Below are positions 28,072 to 57,867 of a stretch of DNA of 64,000 nucleotides, one piece after another. Source of the stretch: Climacteris rufus (lineage: Eukaryota > Chordata > Aves > Passeriformes > Climacteridae); contig VZRZ01000213.1 of NCBI GenBank assembly GCA_013398175.1, forward strand, positions 103,271 to 167,270, given 5' to 3'. Position 1 is the first letter of the stretch. Every line of letters starts with the position of its first letter. The translations under genes were made by a program, and so were the position numbers. The notes below the pieces were generated by a model. That model worked only from the letters and a program-made list of their open reading frames with translations, had not been told where the DNA came from and searched no databases.

Positions 28072-28093
28072 TTCTCTCTCTCTCTCGCTCTCT
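28072..28093. repeat. (CT)n microsatellite in the 3' UTR
   Basis: About eleven CT units with one interrupting G (ctcgct). In the TBL1XR1 mRNA it reads as a GA-rich run. Confidence 0.9.
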
Positions 28094-28239
28094 TCTGTTT
28101 TTCATATCCAAAACCTTTAAATGTTATTTTGGGGCACAGCAGATTCCAGCACTTGGTGAACAGGATTCACAAGCTGTGACAAAACTCTGTCATCCTCTTC
28201 AGGGTGTAATTTTTTTTTTTTCCTCTTTTTCCTTTTTTT

Positions 28240-28247
28240 TATATACA
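28240..28247 (-). promoter_or_regulatory. TBL1XR1: Pumilio-type element, UGUAUAUA
   Basis: The minus strand reads TGTATATA, a match to the UGUANAUA consensus known to be bound by PUM1/PUM2. It lies about 140 nt after the stop codon. Confidence 0.45.
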
Positions 28248-28342
28248 GTATATGTATATATTTCTTTTACATTTGGCTGTAGTGGACTGGCCATGGTTCG
28301 TTGGGACTATAGCAGTACATGGGTCAGGGACAGTCATTTGGC

Positions 28343-28350
28343 TATGTACA
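28343..28350 (-). promoter_or_regulatory. TBL1XR1: Pumilio-type element, UGUACAUA
   Basis: The minus strand reads TGTACATA, matching UGUANAUA, 36 nt after the stop codon. With the second site about 100 nt further on it forms a pair in the proximal 3' UTR. Confidence 0.5.
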
Positions 28351-28386
28351 CATTCATAGTCGGTCCATGGCTTCCAACTAAGAGCG

Positions 28387-44803
<16,417 letters not shown>

Positions 44804-44815
44804 CTTTATTCCCAG

Positions 44816-44824
44816 TTAAACCAT
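44816..44824 (-). promoter_or_regulatory. TBL1XR1: Two-codon upstream ORF in the TBL1XR1 leader
   Basis: Minus-strand ATG GTT TAA lies 12 nt before the main start codon. Its context (CTC before, G after) is moderate to weak. Very short uORFs can modulate initiation and reinitiation; any effect here is inferred. Confidence 0.6.
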
Positions 44825-45520
44825 GAGGTCACAACAAAGGACACAACCCTGCAAATAAAAAAAAAAGTAGGTCAATTAAATATTTTTAGTACCTAATAGA
44901 TATTTCCCAACAAATGCTATATTTATACAGTAAGTAGCTCCCTGGCAGCATAGACAATGACTTTATTTTATAATGCAAATAAGTCTACTGGAGTCATTAA
45001 AAAGTCATTTGTCTCACCACAAAATAAAGGTCAGTAAATTAAATATTGAAGGGCTGGATTCTCCAACGATGCAAATTGGTACGGACTGGGGAACTATGCT
45101 GCTTAATACCAGTACTATAAAGGCCTCATTTCATAGGTTTTAAAAAATAATCAAGTGAATTTCATGCAATCTACATTATCGCCATGGAACGCATTTTTTA
45201 CAGCAGGCGTTTCTTTCTGCCTGGCTAACGAAGACCAAGAGCTTGGTTTCACATTGGCACCCAGCAAGTTCTCACTTTCACATTCCAATCTACTCCAGTT
45301 TTCAGGTACTCCTGCTCTGGAGAAAAGCTCCAATATGATCTACAACATGGTATCTGTTCAAAGTAAGCACAGCTATTTCCACTGAAGATCAGAAAGCATC
45401 TCAGCCATATAGTTTGGCTTTGCAAAAGGAATTCTTGACATTAGAGACAAACTTTAAACAGCACATTTTTAGTAACATTTCTCTAGCCTTTCAATCAGTG
45501 CTTTGAAAATATTGATGGGA

Positions 45521-45552
45521 TATATACACACACACACATATACACACACAAA
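45521..45552. repeat. (CA)n/(TA) microsatellite
   Basis: Alternating TA and CA dinucleotides over about 30 bp. Confidence 0.9.
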
Positions 45553-46933
45553 TTTTCCTTGATTTTTGTAATGGCAAATATTTAGCAAGACAATGTATCA
45601 GGATATATGCACTTTTGATGACAAATTTTGAAAATACAAGGCAGAGAGAGTCTTTAAAACACGAAGAGACAGAATACAGTATTTTTTCTAACCTGAAGTC
45701 TCATTTTTGAGAATGGTCTCATGACGTCTGAATGTTTGAAAACTCTGACCTTTCCAAGTAAACAAGTAAAAATATCAGCTTCTAGAACATATTATGAAAT
45801 AATGTCCACCTCCTGTTCCTATTATCTGTCCAGCACTTTTCATCAGCAAACCTTCCTGGGTTTTTACCCAGCTGACCACCACCATTTTCTCCTCTATGGA
45901 ACTGGAGTCTGAGAAGGCAAGTGACTTTCCTACTGTTACTTCACTAAGTTTGACCTGGATCTGATGTAAAAAATTACTAGAGAATGGATTTTCTTGCATT
46001 GTTCAAAATAAAAAGTTCTTGCTACATGGCTGGCCTTGGCTGGGTCATTCACTGCTGCTGCTCCAAGTGCAAAAGCGGTGAACACAATAATGAGTAACAA
46101 CTACAAGGTTATGATTGGCATTGTAAGGCTGCCATATGTCTTCTCCTCAGGCACCTTTTCCAAGCAAGACTTCCCAAGGAAGCAGGAGAAAATGACCACA
46201 CTGCTTTTCTTATCACCTAACTTTGAATTTTACCAGTCAGCTGCAGCTAACCTTGACAGTGGGAACAGCTCTCCAGCATGTGACTTTCCTACAAGTCCCA
46301 TCATGCTGTAAAGACAGGACCCAATTAAACTCCTCAAGAAGAGGAGAGGCTAAAGGATGAATTCTGACATCAAAAGGAGTGTACTTCCCTGAAACCACAC
46401 ATGCATACCCCCAAACCTGCACCAGGCACGTGGGCACCCAGCTCACAGCCATACTGTGCTGCCAAAAGGGAAAATGGCTTTAGTTTCTTAAGGAAAAAAA
46501 AATTAAAAGGAATTCTACTTAAATCCTTCTCATTTTCAAAGGAAAAAACTGCTCCAGAACAAGGGCTACTAGTAAGTGCAACACGACTGGTGAACAAAGG
46601 TACATTGATACCAACCCCACCCTGGCCCTCCACAGCCCCCAGTCCTGCCTGAGGTACAAAAAATACCTGCCAAACTCCAGTGTACTTTGAGGAGTTGTTT
46701 ACAGAGCAGTATGTGCAATGAATGGCATTTTTAGCCATTTCATGCATTAGCAACCACTTCCACCATGTGAAGGACCAAACACTGATTTTGTTTGGTCTTG
46801 TTGCCATATGTGGAGCAAATTATCTTTAGGACTTTTTTACAGAGAAATTCTGTATGAAGAGGAACAGTATTCTCCTTCACAGAAAAAGGTAATTAACTTT
46901 AAAGAGACTCATAAAGAACATTTTTACATCACG

Positions 46934-46947
46934 TACACACACACACA
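46934..46947. repeat. Short (CA)n microsatellite
   Basis: About seven CA units. Confidence 0.85.
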
Positions 46948-49900
46948 AATGGCAGTATTTGTTTCATGGGTCTGCCACTGATTTTTAAAATCTTGCTGCA
47001 TCACCAAAAAGATAGATCAAACTGCAGAAATCTGATAGAAGTGCTATTTGTCACACAGAGAAGTCCTGAATTATTAATATAAAGAGGGCTCTCCCCTCAA
47101 AGCAGAACCGTGGAGATGCCACATCAATTCACCTGTTATGCAGCTGGGTAGCTCAGCAGAAAAACCTAACGTTTTGCTTGTCTGTCAAAAGTGTTCTTCA
47201 CCCTGCCCCAGTCAAACAAGCCTCATTTTTTCAAGGCTGGTTCCAAGTGTTTTCCACAAGCAGCTCCGGCAGGGCAGGGAGCTCCACCCGCTGTCCTGCC
47301 CGGCTATCGGGAGGTGGCACTGCAGCACTGGCTGTGCTACCCTGGCAACCAGAAAAACACAGAAATGCCTTCCATAAACACACTGTTCGCCTGATGAGGG
47401 CTTGAAACTGGAAAGGGTGCAAAAGGATCCGGTGTTTTACCAAAATACTGCTTTATCCATTTTTTTTCAGGGCTTGTGTGCATTTTCTGGAGGCTCCTTT
47501 CTGTGCTTCCCCAATGGCTCAGGCAGAGCCTGGGGACAAGTGTCCCACAGCCAAGGGGGACACAGGAGCTGCAAGGAGAATGAGCAACACCAAACCACTT
47601 CTTTCCTTCCCAAAGCAAAATGTCACAGAAATATACAGAGAAAATACAGCACAAGTTAAGAAAGGAGAGGATACAATAATTGTTTTCCTTGACAAATTCT
47701 GAATTGACACCAGGCTTTACGCTGACTGGAATCAGTTGTGACAACGTACCCATGTGCGTACACACGTATCCGACAAACTAAAAAATCCACTTCAATGCTG
47801 ACTTCCTTCCCCCAAATTCACTATTTCCACAAGCAATCAACCACTTATTGTGGACACTTTAATAGATATTAATATTGCTCTTTATTTTAGATGCAGCAAT
47901 TCAATCACCAAAGAGACCCAGAAAAAATGAGACAAAAATATGTACAAGTTAACACGTAATTCCTAGCAGTATTAGATTTGCAGCCCAATTTGCAAAGGAC
48001 CCACATCTTAAAAATATTTGCAGCTTTATGTCCCACACCCACTCTGAAAATGTAATGAAATCCTTACAGCCCTTTTATTTTTTTCTTGCCCTTAAAAAAT
48101 TCCAAGTCTTCCTCAAAACATTCTGTGGAATTACATGGCAAAGTATGATGCACCCACACTGCTGTTTTAGAGCCAAGCATGCTTTTAAAGGAAATCTCTC
48201 CCACTTCCCTCTACTTTTGTTTTGCACCTTGGAGAAGGCACAGCGCATGTGAAGTAGATTCCTTACTGGCAAGGATTAAATAAATAAAATACCCCATGAC
48301 AGGTGAAAAAAGGATGTGCATGAGGGCCTATGAATGATGCCCAAATTACTCATGGGCTTCCAGTCTCTGAGACCACACCAGGATCAATATTCCCTGCTCA
48401 AAAGCAAGTCCATTCCAGCAGGCCTCTGCCCAGGCTAACCCACACACCTCTCTGCAATGCCCAGCCATGCCACAGTGCCAAGGAAACTGGATTACAGTGT
48501 GGGTGACCCATGCCCTGTTCTCCCTCGATCACACGAAACCACCGAGCCACAGGCACTGGTTATCTGCAGGATCCCCTTCCCAGAAGATGAGCCTGTGGTT
48601 TGTAACACTACTGTTCAGTTAGAATCAGCACAGCAGCCAGATATCCCAGGTAATTTTTAATGCTGCTACAGAAAGTCCCTGAACTCCCAAAATTTATCAG
48701 GCGTAACACACATCAGCCATAAAAGTCAACTGTCTGTACAGATGCTGGCCTTGAGATTTACTCAGGAACAGGTCAGGAGCAGACAAGACCTGTGCTTCAG
48801 ACAAACTGACCCACTCACTCCACGCCAGGAATCACAGCAACATTCATTTGGAAGCTACTTTTTTCAAAGGAAATGAGGTTTCTTATCCCAGAGACAACAC
48901 ACCAGCTCTGGCTTTGCTCCTGCCTGGCAGAACTGTGCCCGTGTTTCTGTGCCTGCCCCAAGGCAGACAGGGCAGGGTGCCTCCAACCCTTGGGGACCAT
49001 TCACACACTTCATGCTTGTGGTAAAATTTACAAGTAAAATCAATTAATAAGGAGATCAAATTCCACTCTCACCAACACCAGATCTGCAGGGTGAGCAGTG
49101 CCCAACAGTGCAAATCTGGCTGTATTTCTGACAAATCATTATTCCACTCCACATGTTTGTGCCAGCTTTGTACTCCTCTCCCAGGTTCATGCCAAATGCT
49201 GGAGAACAGATGCTGCCCGATATGGCTCCTGGCCTAATTGGTTTTTTGGCTGATTGGGGGGGGTAGGGAGGACTTCAAATAAACCTGAACTGGCAGAGAA
49301 AGTTTATACATCAGATTATCAACTGGGTATCTCAATCACCATTTGATAACATATACTGGAGTTACACTACAAGTAGAGTTATTGTATCATCAAGCAACAG
49401 CCTAAGAAAGAGATATTTCTGCAGTTGTAGGTGGGCTCTAACACATTCTCATTAGGTAGGATTACAGGAAAACCTGGCAGGCTGCTGTGAATAATAATTC
49501 CCCAAAAACATACGAATCATTAGTTTGATACCAAATATGATATGTTAAAGGGAGCAGTTAATGCTCAGGGTAGCTCTGAAGAATGCTTAATGTTCAGACA
49601 TAAACAGACTGCTACATTTATCCATGGAAAACAGAAGTCTGGCTACAGAAACAATAAATCCCCTACAACAGAAATACTGTAATTAGAGCTTTTATTTTTT
49701 CCTCTTTTGCAAGAAATCCAGACAAATATTTTGCTAGCATATGTGCACATAGACAGTGATAACATTTTTTTAATTGTTGCTTAAGAATCTTGCTTGGTTT
49801 TAATGGCCATGACAATTAAAATAAAAAGAGCAAAGGGTGCTATTTCAATCCAGCCACTCAGACCAGACAAACTCCTGGGTATGAGAGGTTTCAGGACTTC

Positions 49901-50964
49901 ATTCAGATACAAAACCACCATGTGAGTAGCTTGCAGAACCGGAGTTTTAAACCACAAAATGCTGTTTCTAATGGCTGCTGTTCTACAGAAGCTTTCTCCC
50001 ACCCTGAGACATGGTGGGTCTACCCCCAATGGTTGATGACATTCCTAAGTGTACATCCAAAGAAGAGTTCTGCACAGCCCTTCAGAAATGCTTTATAAAG
50101 GAGAACTCATAAAATAGATTAGCAGTTCCTTTATATCAAGCATGCAGTGCGTGACTTGTGTTGTACGTCCTTCGGCATAAGAATTTCTTAGACACAAATT
50201 TCAACCAAAATGAACGTTTTCTCACACTCTAAAAAGACAAAGCATTGAGTTTTCTTTACTGTATCAACTACTTGCACTAAACACTCCTATTTGCTCTCAC
50301 TTGAGAGATGGAGACCAATATTGTACTGGGCAATACTGTACACAATACAGTTGAGCCCTTAGTGAAGTTTTCCTACTACCTGAAGATCTTCAGTTAAGAA
50401 TTCTTTCTAACATTCTGAACTTAAAGGAAAATATTTTTTAAGTTAAATGCCTAAGTTTTTTCTGTAAGATCTCAAAATTAAGTGTTCTCATTTTCTGCAT
50501 TTTTACATCTCTAAATTGCTATTATTTAAATGTCTTTTTTTTCAAGATCGAATAATCTGTCAAACATGCACTTCCATAAAAAATTATCTCTAAGTCTATC
50601 TTATGAACCTTCTTACTGATTTCTCCTATGATCAGGTGTTGCTAGTTTTCCTTCTAGTAATTCAAACCAAGAGATGCTTCTCATGTTCATCATTTAACTC
50701 TACTGGCTTTACTTTTAACCTCAAGAACACAGCTTAATTTCCAAACACCAAAAAAGAAACAACTTTTCCTTTCCTCATCTGAATTGCCTTCCTTAGCTCA
50801 GGCGATAAATATTTGTATTCTGTACTTCAGCTTTAGTGACCTAATTTATGGCAACAGTCTCTGTCTTTCCATGCCAATTTGAGAGTATGAAGAATACAAG
50901 ATGACAAAGCCAGTCTGAAATCTTCTGAAGAAAAAGAATTATAACCCTGAAAGGGAAGAGAATG

Positions 50965-51017
50965 AAAAAAAAAAAAAAAACCAAAACCAACAAGAAAAAA
51001 CAAAACCACCCAAAACC
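50965..51017. repeat. A-rich low-complexity tract
   Basis: Sixteen A residues followed by A-rich sequence with CC interruptions. It could be the tail of an old retroposed copy, but no body is recognisable beside it. Confidence 0.7.
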
Positions 51018-51607
51018 TTGGCTAAAAGTAAGTTAAGTGTCTCTTTATCTGAATACTCAGGCCCCAGAAAAACGAAGCCCAGTCCTGAGTACTGTTACAA
51101 AATATGCTGCACATGAAGCCCTTTTGTTGATTTTGCCTAGAGCAAAGTAGTATTTAATTACTGAACTATGAATCTCCTCCCCTAAGTCATATGTTGTGTG
51201 ACCCAGGAGGCTGGAATTCCGGATGTTACAGCAGGGCCCCAGTGACACTGTTTCCAGTATTGTATTTCCAGGGCCATGGCTACGAAGCTGCAAATTTCTG
51301 TGCTTTATATAACTGAAAAACCATCTTCCTGGACAGCTATAGGGCATCTTGCAGTGATTCTTGGCAGCCATATTTTGTAAATCCCTGGGCTGACTAAGAT
51401 GCAGGGATATTTCTGGTACTGACACTTTATTCAGCACTCTGGGTTGTTAACTTTTTTTTTTTCATTATTACAGTGCAACACCAGAAGAAATTATGTGTTT
51501 GGGAGAGATTTTTCTCCCTATTTCCTGTATCAGAATAGCAAGGAGGTATTGCATATTAGTATTTTAAAGACTTTCAAACTCTCTGGGTAACAAGGAAAAA
51601 TAGACAC

Positions 51608-51657
51608 AGATGGACTAAATGAACTCCAGAGATTCTTTTTCTTCTGTGATTCTGTGA
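51608..51657 (+). mobile_element. CR1 LINE 3'-end remnant
   Basis: The order gatggactaaatgaactcc, then agag, then tgtgattctgtga resembles the conserved 3' end of avian CR1 elements, including the ATTCTGTG-type terminal octamer repeat. Only about 50 bp is recognisable and it is degraded. CR1 is the dominant LINE in birds and other reptiles, which supports an avian source. Confidence 0.6.
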
Positions 51658-54600
51658 CACTCTTTACAGGCACAATTCTTGTGCATGACAATTACAACCT
51701 TACTGAAATACAACAATCCTAATACATCCTTCTGCAGATGCAAATATGTTCCTTTAAAACTCAGAAGCCAAACTCAGATGTTTAGAACACGCACCCAATA
51801 TGCAATAAAACCACTAGCACTCAGTCCTGCCTCATTTTTGATTACTTCATGAAAGCCATTCCTCCCTGACTCCCCACAAGATCCCAAGCCTAAACATCTT
51901 GTTTGGTGAAGGCTTTTTAATCACAGAGCTCATGCTCCCTGATGCAGACAAACTGGGATTAAATGAAAGCTGTCCAGACACAGTGGTTCAAAAGTTAAAC
52001 CACCATCCTCTTTCAATACTTAAGTAATTATCAGAACACACCAGGAAACATAGCTAAACATTATTAAATTCTCCTCGATCAAGCATCTAATCCAGACCAA
52101 AGATATTTTAGAAAGGAAGAACCTGTGGCTTGATGGGACAACCTTCAGGGTTAGACTGCCCTACCCACACACAAGCTGGACAGATGCTCATGGCAGCAAA
52201 AACTGGAAATGAGGCATTTCTAAACCTGATTAGAAAGTGGTTGGTCATGACTGATGACCAGAACTAGCACGGTCACCTCAGGGAGCAGCAGTGTGGGTTT
52301 GGCCAGTACGGATTACTTCAAGACGACCTGCAGAGTCCAACTTCCAGACTCTGTGCGCTAAATATATCTGTAACAGACAGGGAAGCACCAGACAAATGCT
52401 TGGCATTACTCCAAGGAGAGACATCTGTCCATCTGTCCCTCAAAAGGGAACATTTTCTTATTGGAGGGGCTATCTCAGGAACAGTGGCAATGCCAAGCAA
52501 GCCGTGGAGCTTCCATGCTCAGGCCAATAGAAGGATGCCCCTTTAGACTGAGTTAAGAGTCCTTCAGGAATACCTAATTCCAATAAATAAAGACTTCTGC
52601 AATCAAACTTTTAGACCCTGTCTCAAGAAGGCTTTGTGAAATTGTTCAATGGCTTTACTAAGTGCTAAAATAGCAGCCTGCTAATGCTCCCTGGATCTAG
52701 ACACAGAACAGCTGCTGGAATCCAGTCCAAGAAAGGTGAAAACTGGAATAAGCCTTTCCTGCAACATTGTTTAAAATCTTATAGATGCCTTTTTGGCATG
52801 CACCTGGTTTTAAGTATGCAACTATATGGCTGCTGATCTCCTGTGCTACATTAAAGCCTTTGCAAGAAATTAATTATGGATGAATATGGGAGCACACCCA
52901 TTAAACCTCACTCAGATCAAGCTGTGTAAAAAATTCAGAGAAAATAAGAGATTGAGAAGAGCCCTTGAGCCACTCAAAATGAGCCCTACCAAGAGCTTCT
53001 GCTGAGACTAAGGTGGGGAGGGGCAACACCCAAAAATGCTTTTCTATTTGTGAACACCACCACTGAAAATAAACACAACTCCTGTGGTTCAATCTTTCTG
53101 ATCAAGAACCTGTAGAAATTAACAGTTAAACGGGGTTAAATATCTCCATACCATGCTAAGCTTCTGCTCTCACCTGATTTATGCTCATTTTCACTGCTAG
53201 AAAACCCACTGAATAACGTGGCCTGTAAGTCTGATCAGGAACCTTCTATTTTTTCCAATATGTTGTTCCTGATGTTCCCACAATAGATCATTCAGGGCTC
53301 TAAGGGACTGTGTCAATTGAATTGAATGATGTGGTTGCCTGCTGGTACATAAATGCAAAAGCAAAGCTGAGGGGGTTTATTTTCAAAACAGGAGACATTG
53401 ATCCTGTGACAATGTTCCATTACCCTGACTTTATTTCTATTAGAGACAGTGATTACATCTACATCAATTGCTTGAGCTGATGGATACTGGTGCAGTAACA
53501 GTGACACAGTTTTTCACCATGCTGCTGCTGGATGCTGATGGCTTCCAAGTAAGATTCATTCTGAGCTCCAACTAATGCTACTTATTTGTCCATGGAAAAC
53601 TACTGAAGTTTGAGCAGAATTTTGTAATTAGTCAGTTCTCAGTTGTCTGTGGTTGTTTTGTGGGGTTTTGTGTGTTCTGTAAATCTTACTGTGGAATGGT
53701 GATTAGTGACTGTGTAGTCTGGCATGGATTCTATTTGTTATGATTAAAATATTTACATTGCTACCTGCTGGTAATAAAACAGCAGATGCAGTTCTCAGAA
53801 GCAGCTGTAGAAAGGTATTCCTGCAGCCCTATCTTGACTGGGGATATTTTCACAAGTCTGTATGGACTCCTCTTGCTTTTCATGCACTGTCACCCTTCTG
53901 CAGCTTCTGTCCACTGCCCTTGCTATCTTTCCCAAGTTGGTGATCCATCTTCCAGCTTTCATCTCTTGATCTGACATCCGATCTCGAGCCCGTGGTCATG
54001 CATTTGCCCTGGTTTTCACCTCCTCCCTGTGCACTGCCTACACATACTCTGCACTCCTGAGTCCACCTCTCCATCTGCTCTTCAGGACACTGACTTTATC
54101 TCTACCTCCTTCAGTCATTCCTTTTTTTACGTCCTTCTTTCACTTTTCCATTACAAAATGAGTTGCTAACATTTTGCACAAATAAATTTGAAAAAAAAAT
54201 TCAGTTCAACACCAACAACAGTGGTTTCTAGTCCAAGTAAACCCTGCACATTTCATTTGTCCTTGTTTGCTTAGCCTTGTGCCCTGAGTCATGTCCTGAA
54301 CTGCCTGCAGGAGAAAGGCCTTTGAGTGACTCACTTCTGTGTATTTACCAGAGTGGGTTCCCTCACTCTTGATATGAAGTTTTTCTAACATTGCCATAAC
54401 AACAAGAACTCGAGGTGATTTGGAGTGACACCTGCACGGAGTAACCAAGCACAGCACTGATGTGAGTTCCCAGCACCTGAACAGGTGCAGAAACTGGGAC
54501 CAGAGCAGGTCTGCCAGAGCCAACCAGCATCTTCTCCAGCGCCGAGCTGCCCCCACAACTCAGCACAACATGTTAGTTGGGCACCTCCTTGCTCAAGTCG

Positions 54601-57600
54601 ATTTTACATCTGGAATTTTTGCATAACCAACAGTAAAATGAAAAGACTCCAAATCTTGCCCTGTGATGTGACTGGACTTGTGAGGCTGAGCCCACAGGGA
54701 TCCAAGCAGCTCCTGCCTGGGAGTTTTGAGAGCAATGAATTCTGTTAGAGTCCAAGTTTGGAAACATGCAGTAGTGGCCACCACTGTCACACGCTTTTGG
54801 AATAGGCTTTTCTGTGAAACACTAGATTTTTAGGTTTTATTAAGGTTTATACCATTACTCAGGTAACTACACTAATTTCTGCAGGTCTTGGGGGACTAGT
54901 TTATCTTTACATCCAAACTAAAACTAAAAACCAAACACACTTACACTGATCTGAGCACAGACAGCTCCATGGATATGACCTTTTCCAACAAAGCATTCAC
55001 TCACTTATTTGCCCTGCCCTTCATGTATGAGCCTGAACACTCTCACTGCAGCTTTCTCAGCACCTACAAAGTTATTTTCAAATGCAGATATTATTTTCAG
55101 CATAAGAAGTTGACAGAACTACTCTATAAATAATATTGACCACATAAAGAGAGCAAGAGAAGCATTTCCTAGAATGGAAGACTCAGAAAAGGATGCTCTC
55201 TGTGTGTGTGAACATCTTTCCTGACTCCTACATTATTTTAGAAAAGATCACGGATTATCTGGCACAGCACAACTTCTGCAGTGTTGGGGATATAAACACA
55301 CAAAAAAGAGAGAGACAGTAATGAGGTTCTCAGTGCATGAACAGGTGAAGAGGCTTTGATTCATTCTAAACGCAAATAAACTCAGCTTATTTCCCCATTG
55401 TTAAGCCTAGTCTTTTATGCCTTTCCCATGAGAAAAGAAGTTTTGGAATTATGTACTCTGGCAGCATCTAGTTTGGGAATAACAAATAATTTTTCTGAAA
55501 TTCCTTTGTGAGTGCATGAAAGCTGCCAAATCTTTTCCTGAAGCAGATGTCTTGTGTAACAGTAACAGCTCTGAATCCCGTGTTTCTGAAAAATTAAGGA
55601 TGAAACACAAAACCCCTATGAGGAAACACCATAACAGGGTGAAAGAAAGACAAATAACCCAATCTAACAACCTCGCAGGACACAGACAAGATCCTTCAGT
55701 TACAATTTCTTGAAATTTCTAGTCAGGAAAATACAAGCTGTTAACAAGGAAAGATAATTTCCAGCTTTAGCGGCCATTAATCACAGAATCACAGAATATG
55801 CTCCAGAGCAACTACATCAGAACCTACTCCTTATTGAAGAGGAGGCCAGATTTCTTTATTTATTTTTAAATTTGGGATGAACACAAAGAAAATAGTGCCC
55901 TTTGGATAGAGAAAGCAGTGAATTAATTATACTAACAATGCAGGGGTTTGCTGTGAGGTTTTTTAATAAAAAACCTTGAATACTTCTGACTGCTTGGGAC
56001 AAGGTCAGTATTACTCATAAGTCGTGGATTGATGGCAAACAGGTAGATTGGTACTTATGAACATTAATAGTAGAAATACACTGCACTTTAGACAAGTTTT
56101 CCTCCATTAACCCAGATCTTAAATGTGTTGAGAATCTAACTGCAGCTGGCCAGCAGAATTTGGTATTGAAAATACGGGCTAACATTCATCATATTTAGTG
56201 TTCAAAGTTCTCTACAGCCATGAAACATATCCTAAAGCCTGGAATAAATTAAATGTAAACTGACAAGTTCTTCTAGACCCAAAATGTTCACCTCAAAATA
56301 TTTAAAGACGTGTAACTCACGACTGACTGCAGCATTATGCATGAATGGAGTTTTAAAGAAAGCTTAAGAAAATTTACCCTCAGATTAAAAACTCAACTCT
56401 TCGCTTTACCCAAGCAGTTTCATATCCACCTCTGTTCACTAAAGCAACCTGAAATGAGCCAGTGGGAATCTGCAGGTAAATAACCACTATGAGTTCAAGG
56501 TGTTAAAAAAAATAAATCCCCACTTTTCACAGAACCAAAAGTCACAGATTGACAGCACAGAACATTGGTCACATGAATGCAAAACCAGAACAACGTGTGA
56601 ATCCCCGTGAGCTGTGTCTACTCCCACATTCCTGCACTATCCCTGCCCTACTGGCTGCTCATCTGAAAAAAAAGCCTCCTTTCCCCATACCACTCCACCA
56701 ATGCCAACTACAACACCACCTTATTCTTCAATAAAACCAAAAGCAACACCAGTATTAAAAAATGCAAACCACAGTCCTGAGTCTTCAAAAAGCCATATTA
56801 GAACTACAGTATATTTTTGTTCAAAAATAATCAAACTGCAGTGTCTGAGGACCAATCACAGAAATCAGCTACCAGTGTAAACATCAGCAGGTGCAAACAT
56901 GCTGTATGAAACCATATTCACCTAGGCTTTTTTTTCACTAAAGACCAATTAGAAGGAAAAAAAAAATCTTAAATCAGAGATTCTTCATTAAAGAAAAAAA
57001 CTAATTAAAATTAATTTAATGCTTATACATTTATTTTAGAAAAGGACCATTAAAGGGGATTAGAAACCAACTGTACTTAGTTTGGCACTTCAAGATTTAA
57101 TTTCAGGTGAGCTTTGAAATTAGGCAGCTACATTTTCCAGAAGCACCTAGATCACTTAGATGCCTTATCAAAATCACTGCTAATGAAGAACAGGATGTGC
57201 AGTACCCGCCTTTTCTGCCTACTTCCGAACACCAAGATGCATCTCTCAAAACCCATGAAAGAAATTAGGAAACAAACACTGACAAACATTATTTTTGGTG
57301 CTCAAAGAGGCAAAGCTCTTCTTACTTATTAAATCAAGTATTAGAGAAGCTGTTTAATATCCTTGATCTCAGCCCTGCTACAGACACTGGGCACAGCCAC
57401 TCCTGAACACGGGCGACTGCAGCTGCAGACAGCATCCATTGATTCATTTGTCTTAGGCAGTGACACAGCACTGTCACCCAACTCATCCTGTTTTCCACTT
57501 ACAGCTGAAAGTAACAGGAATGTGAGACCAATGTAAAAATTCCTGTTTCTTCCCTCACTGCACTGTACACCAAGCTGCAATACTGGTGTGATCTATCATG

Positions 57601-57817
57601 AAGTAATAGAGGAATAAAGCAACAGCAACCCCAGCAACACCCAGAGCTGTGGCACCAGCCAGGGCAGCCGGGAGGCAGGAATGTGGTCCTGGAAAAGGCA
57701 GCCCAGAGGTAGGTTAGGGGCTGTTGGGGTAGGTTATTAGGGCAGAGTGCTGCTTTACTTTCACAAGTTAAAGACTGGGCATTCCTGGGCTGTCACTTTG
57801 TCAGGGTTGGTCCCGCA

Positions 57818-57867
57818 GTGCTGTCAGTGCCTCCGGCACAGGGCGCAGGAGGCAGCGGTGACAGCAC
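57818..57867. repeat. Long-stem imperfect inverted repeat
   Basis: The outer arms GTGCTGTCA (57818-57826) and TGACAGCAC (57859-57867) are exact reverse complements. The inner arms TGCCTCC (57828-57834) and GGAGGCA (57848-57854) are too. A 1-by-4 internal loop separates them and the terminal loop is 13 nt. It is GC-rich and would fold strongly as RNA from either strand. Confidence 0.8.

Larger units (their letters stand above)
26064..28386 (-). other. TBL1XR1: TBL1XR1 3' UTR, proximal part (far end uncertain)
   Basis: The sequence continues from the stop codon in the terminal exon with no splice-like break that I see. It is AT-rich, contains T tracts (A tracts in the mRNA) and a CT run, and lacks coding frames. 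The lower boundary is a guess at the AATAAA pair near 26.07 kb; alternatives are at 26421-26426 and 27158-27163. Mammalian TBL1XR1 transcripts are known to have long 3' UTRs, so the real end could also lie lower. Confidence 0.5.

Noticed and set aside
55781..55798. atcacagaatcacagaat, similar to the CR1 terminal octamer repeat in reverse
   Set aside because: The adjoining sequence does not continue like CR1, so the match may be chance or too decayed to call.
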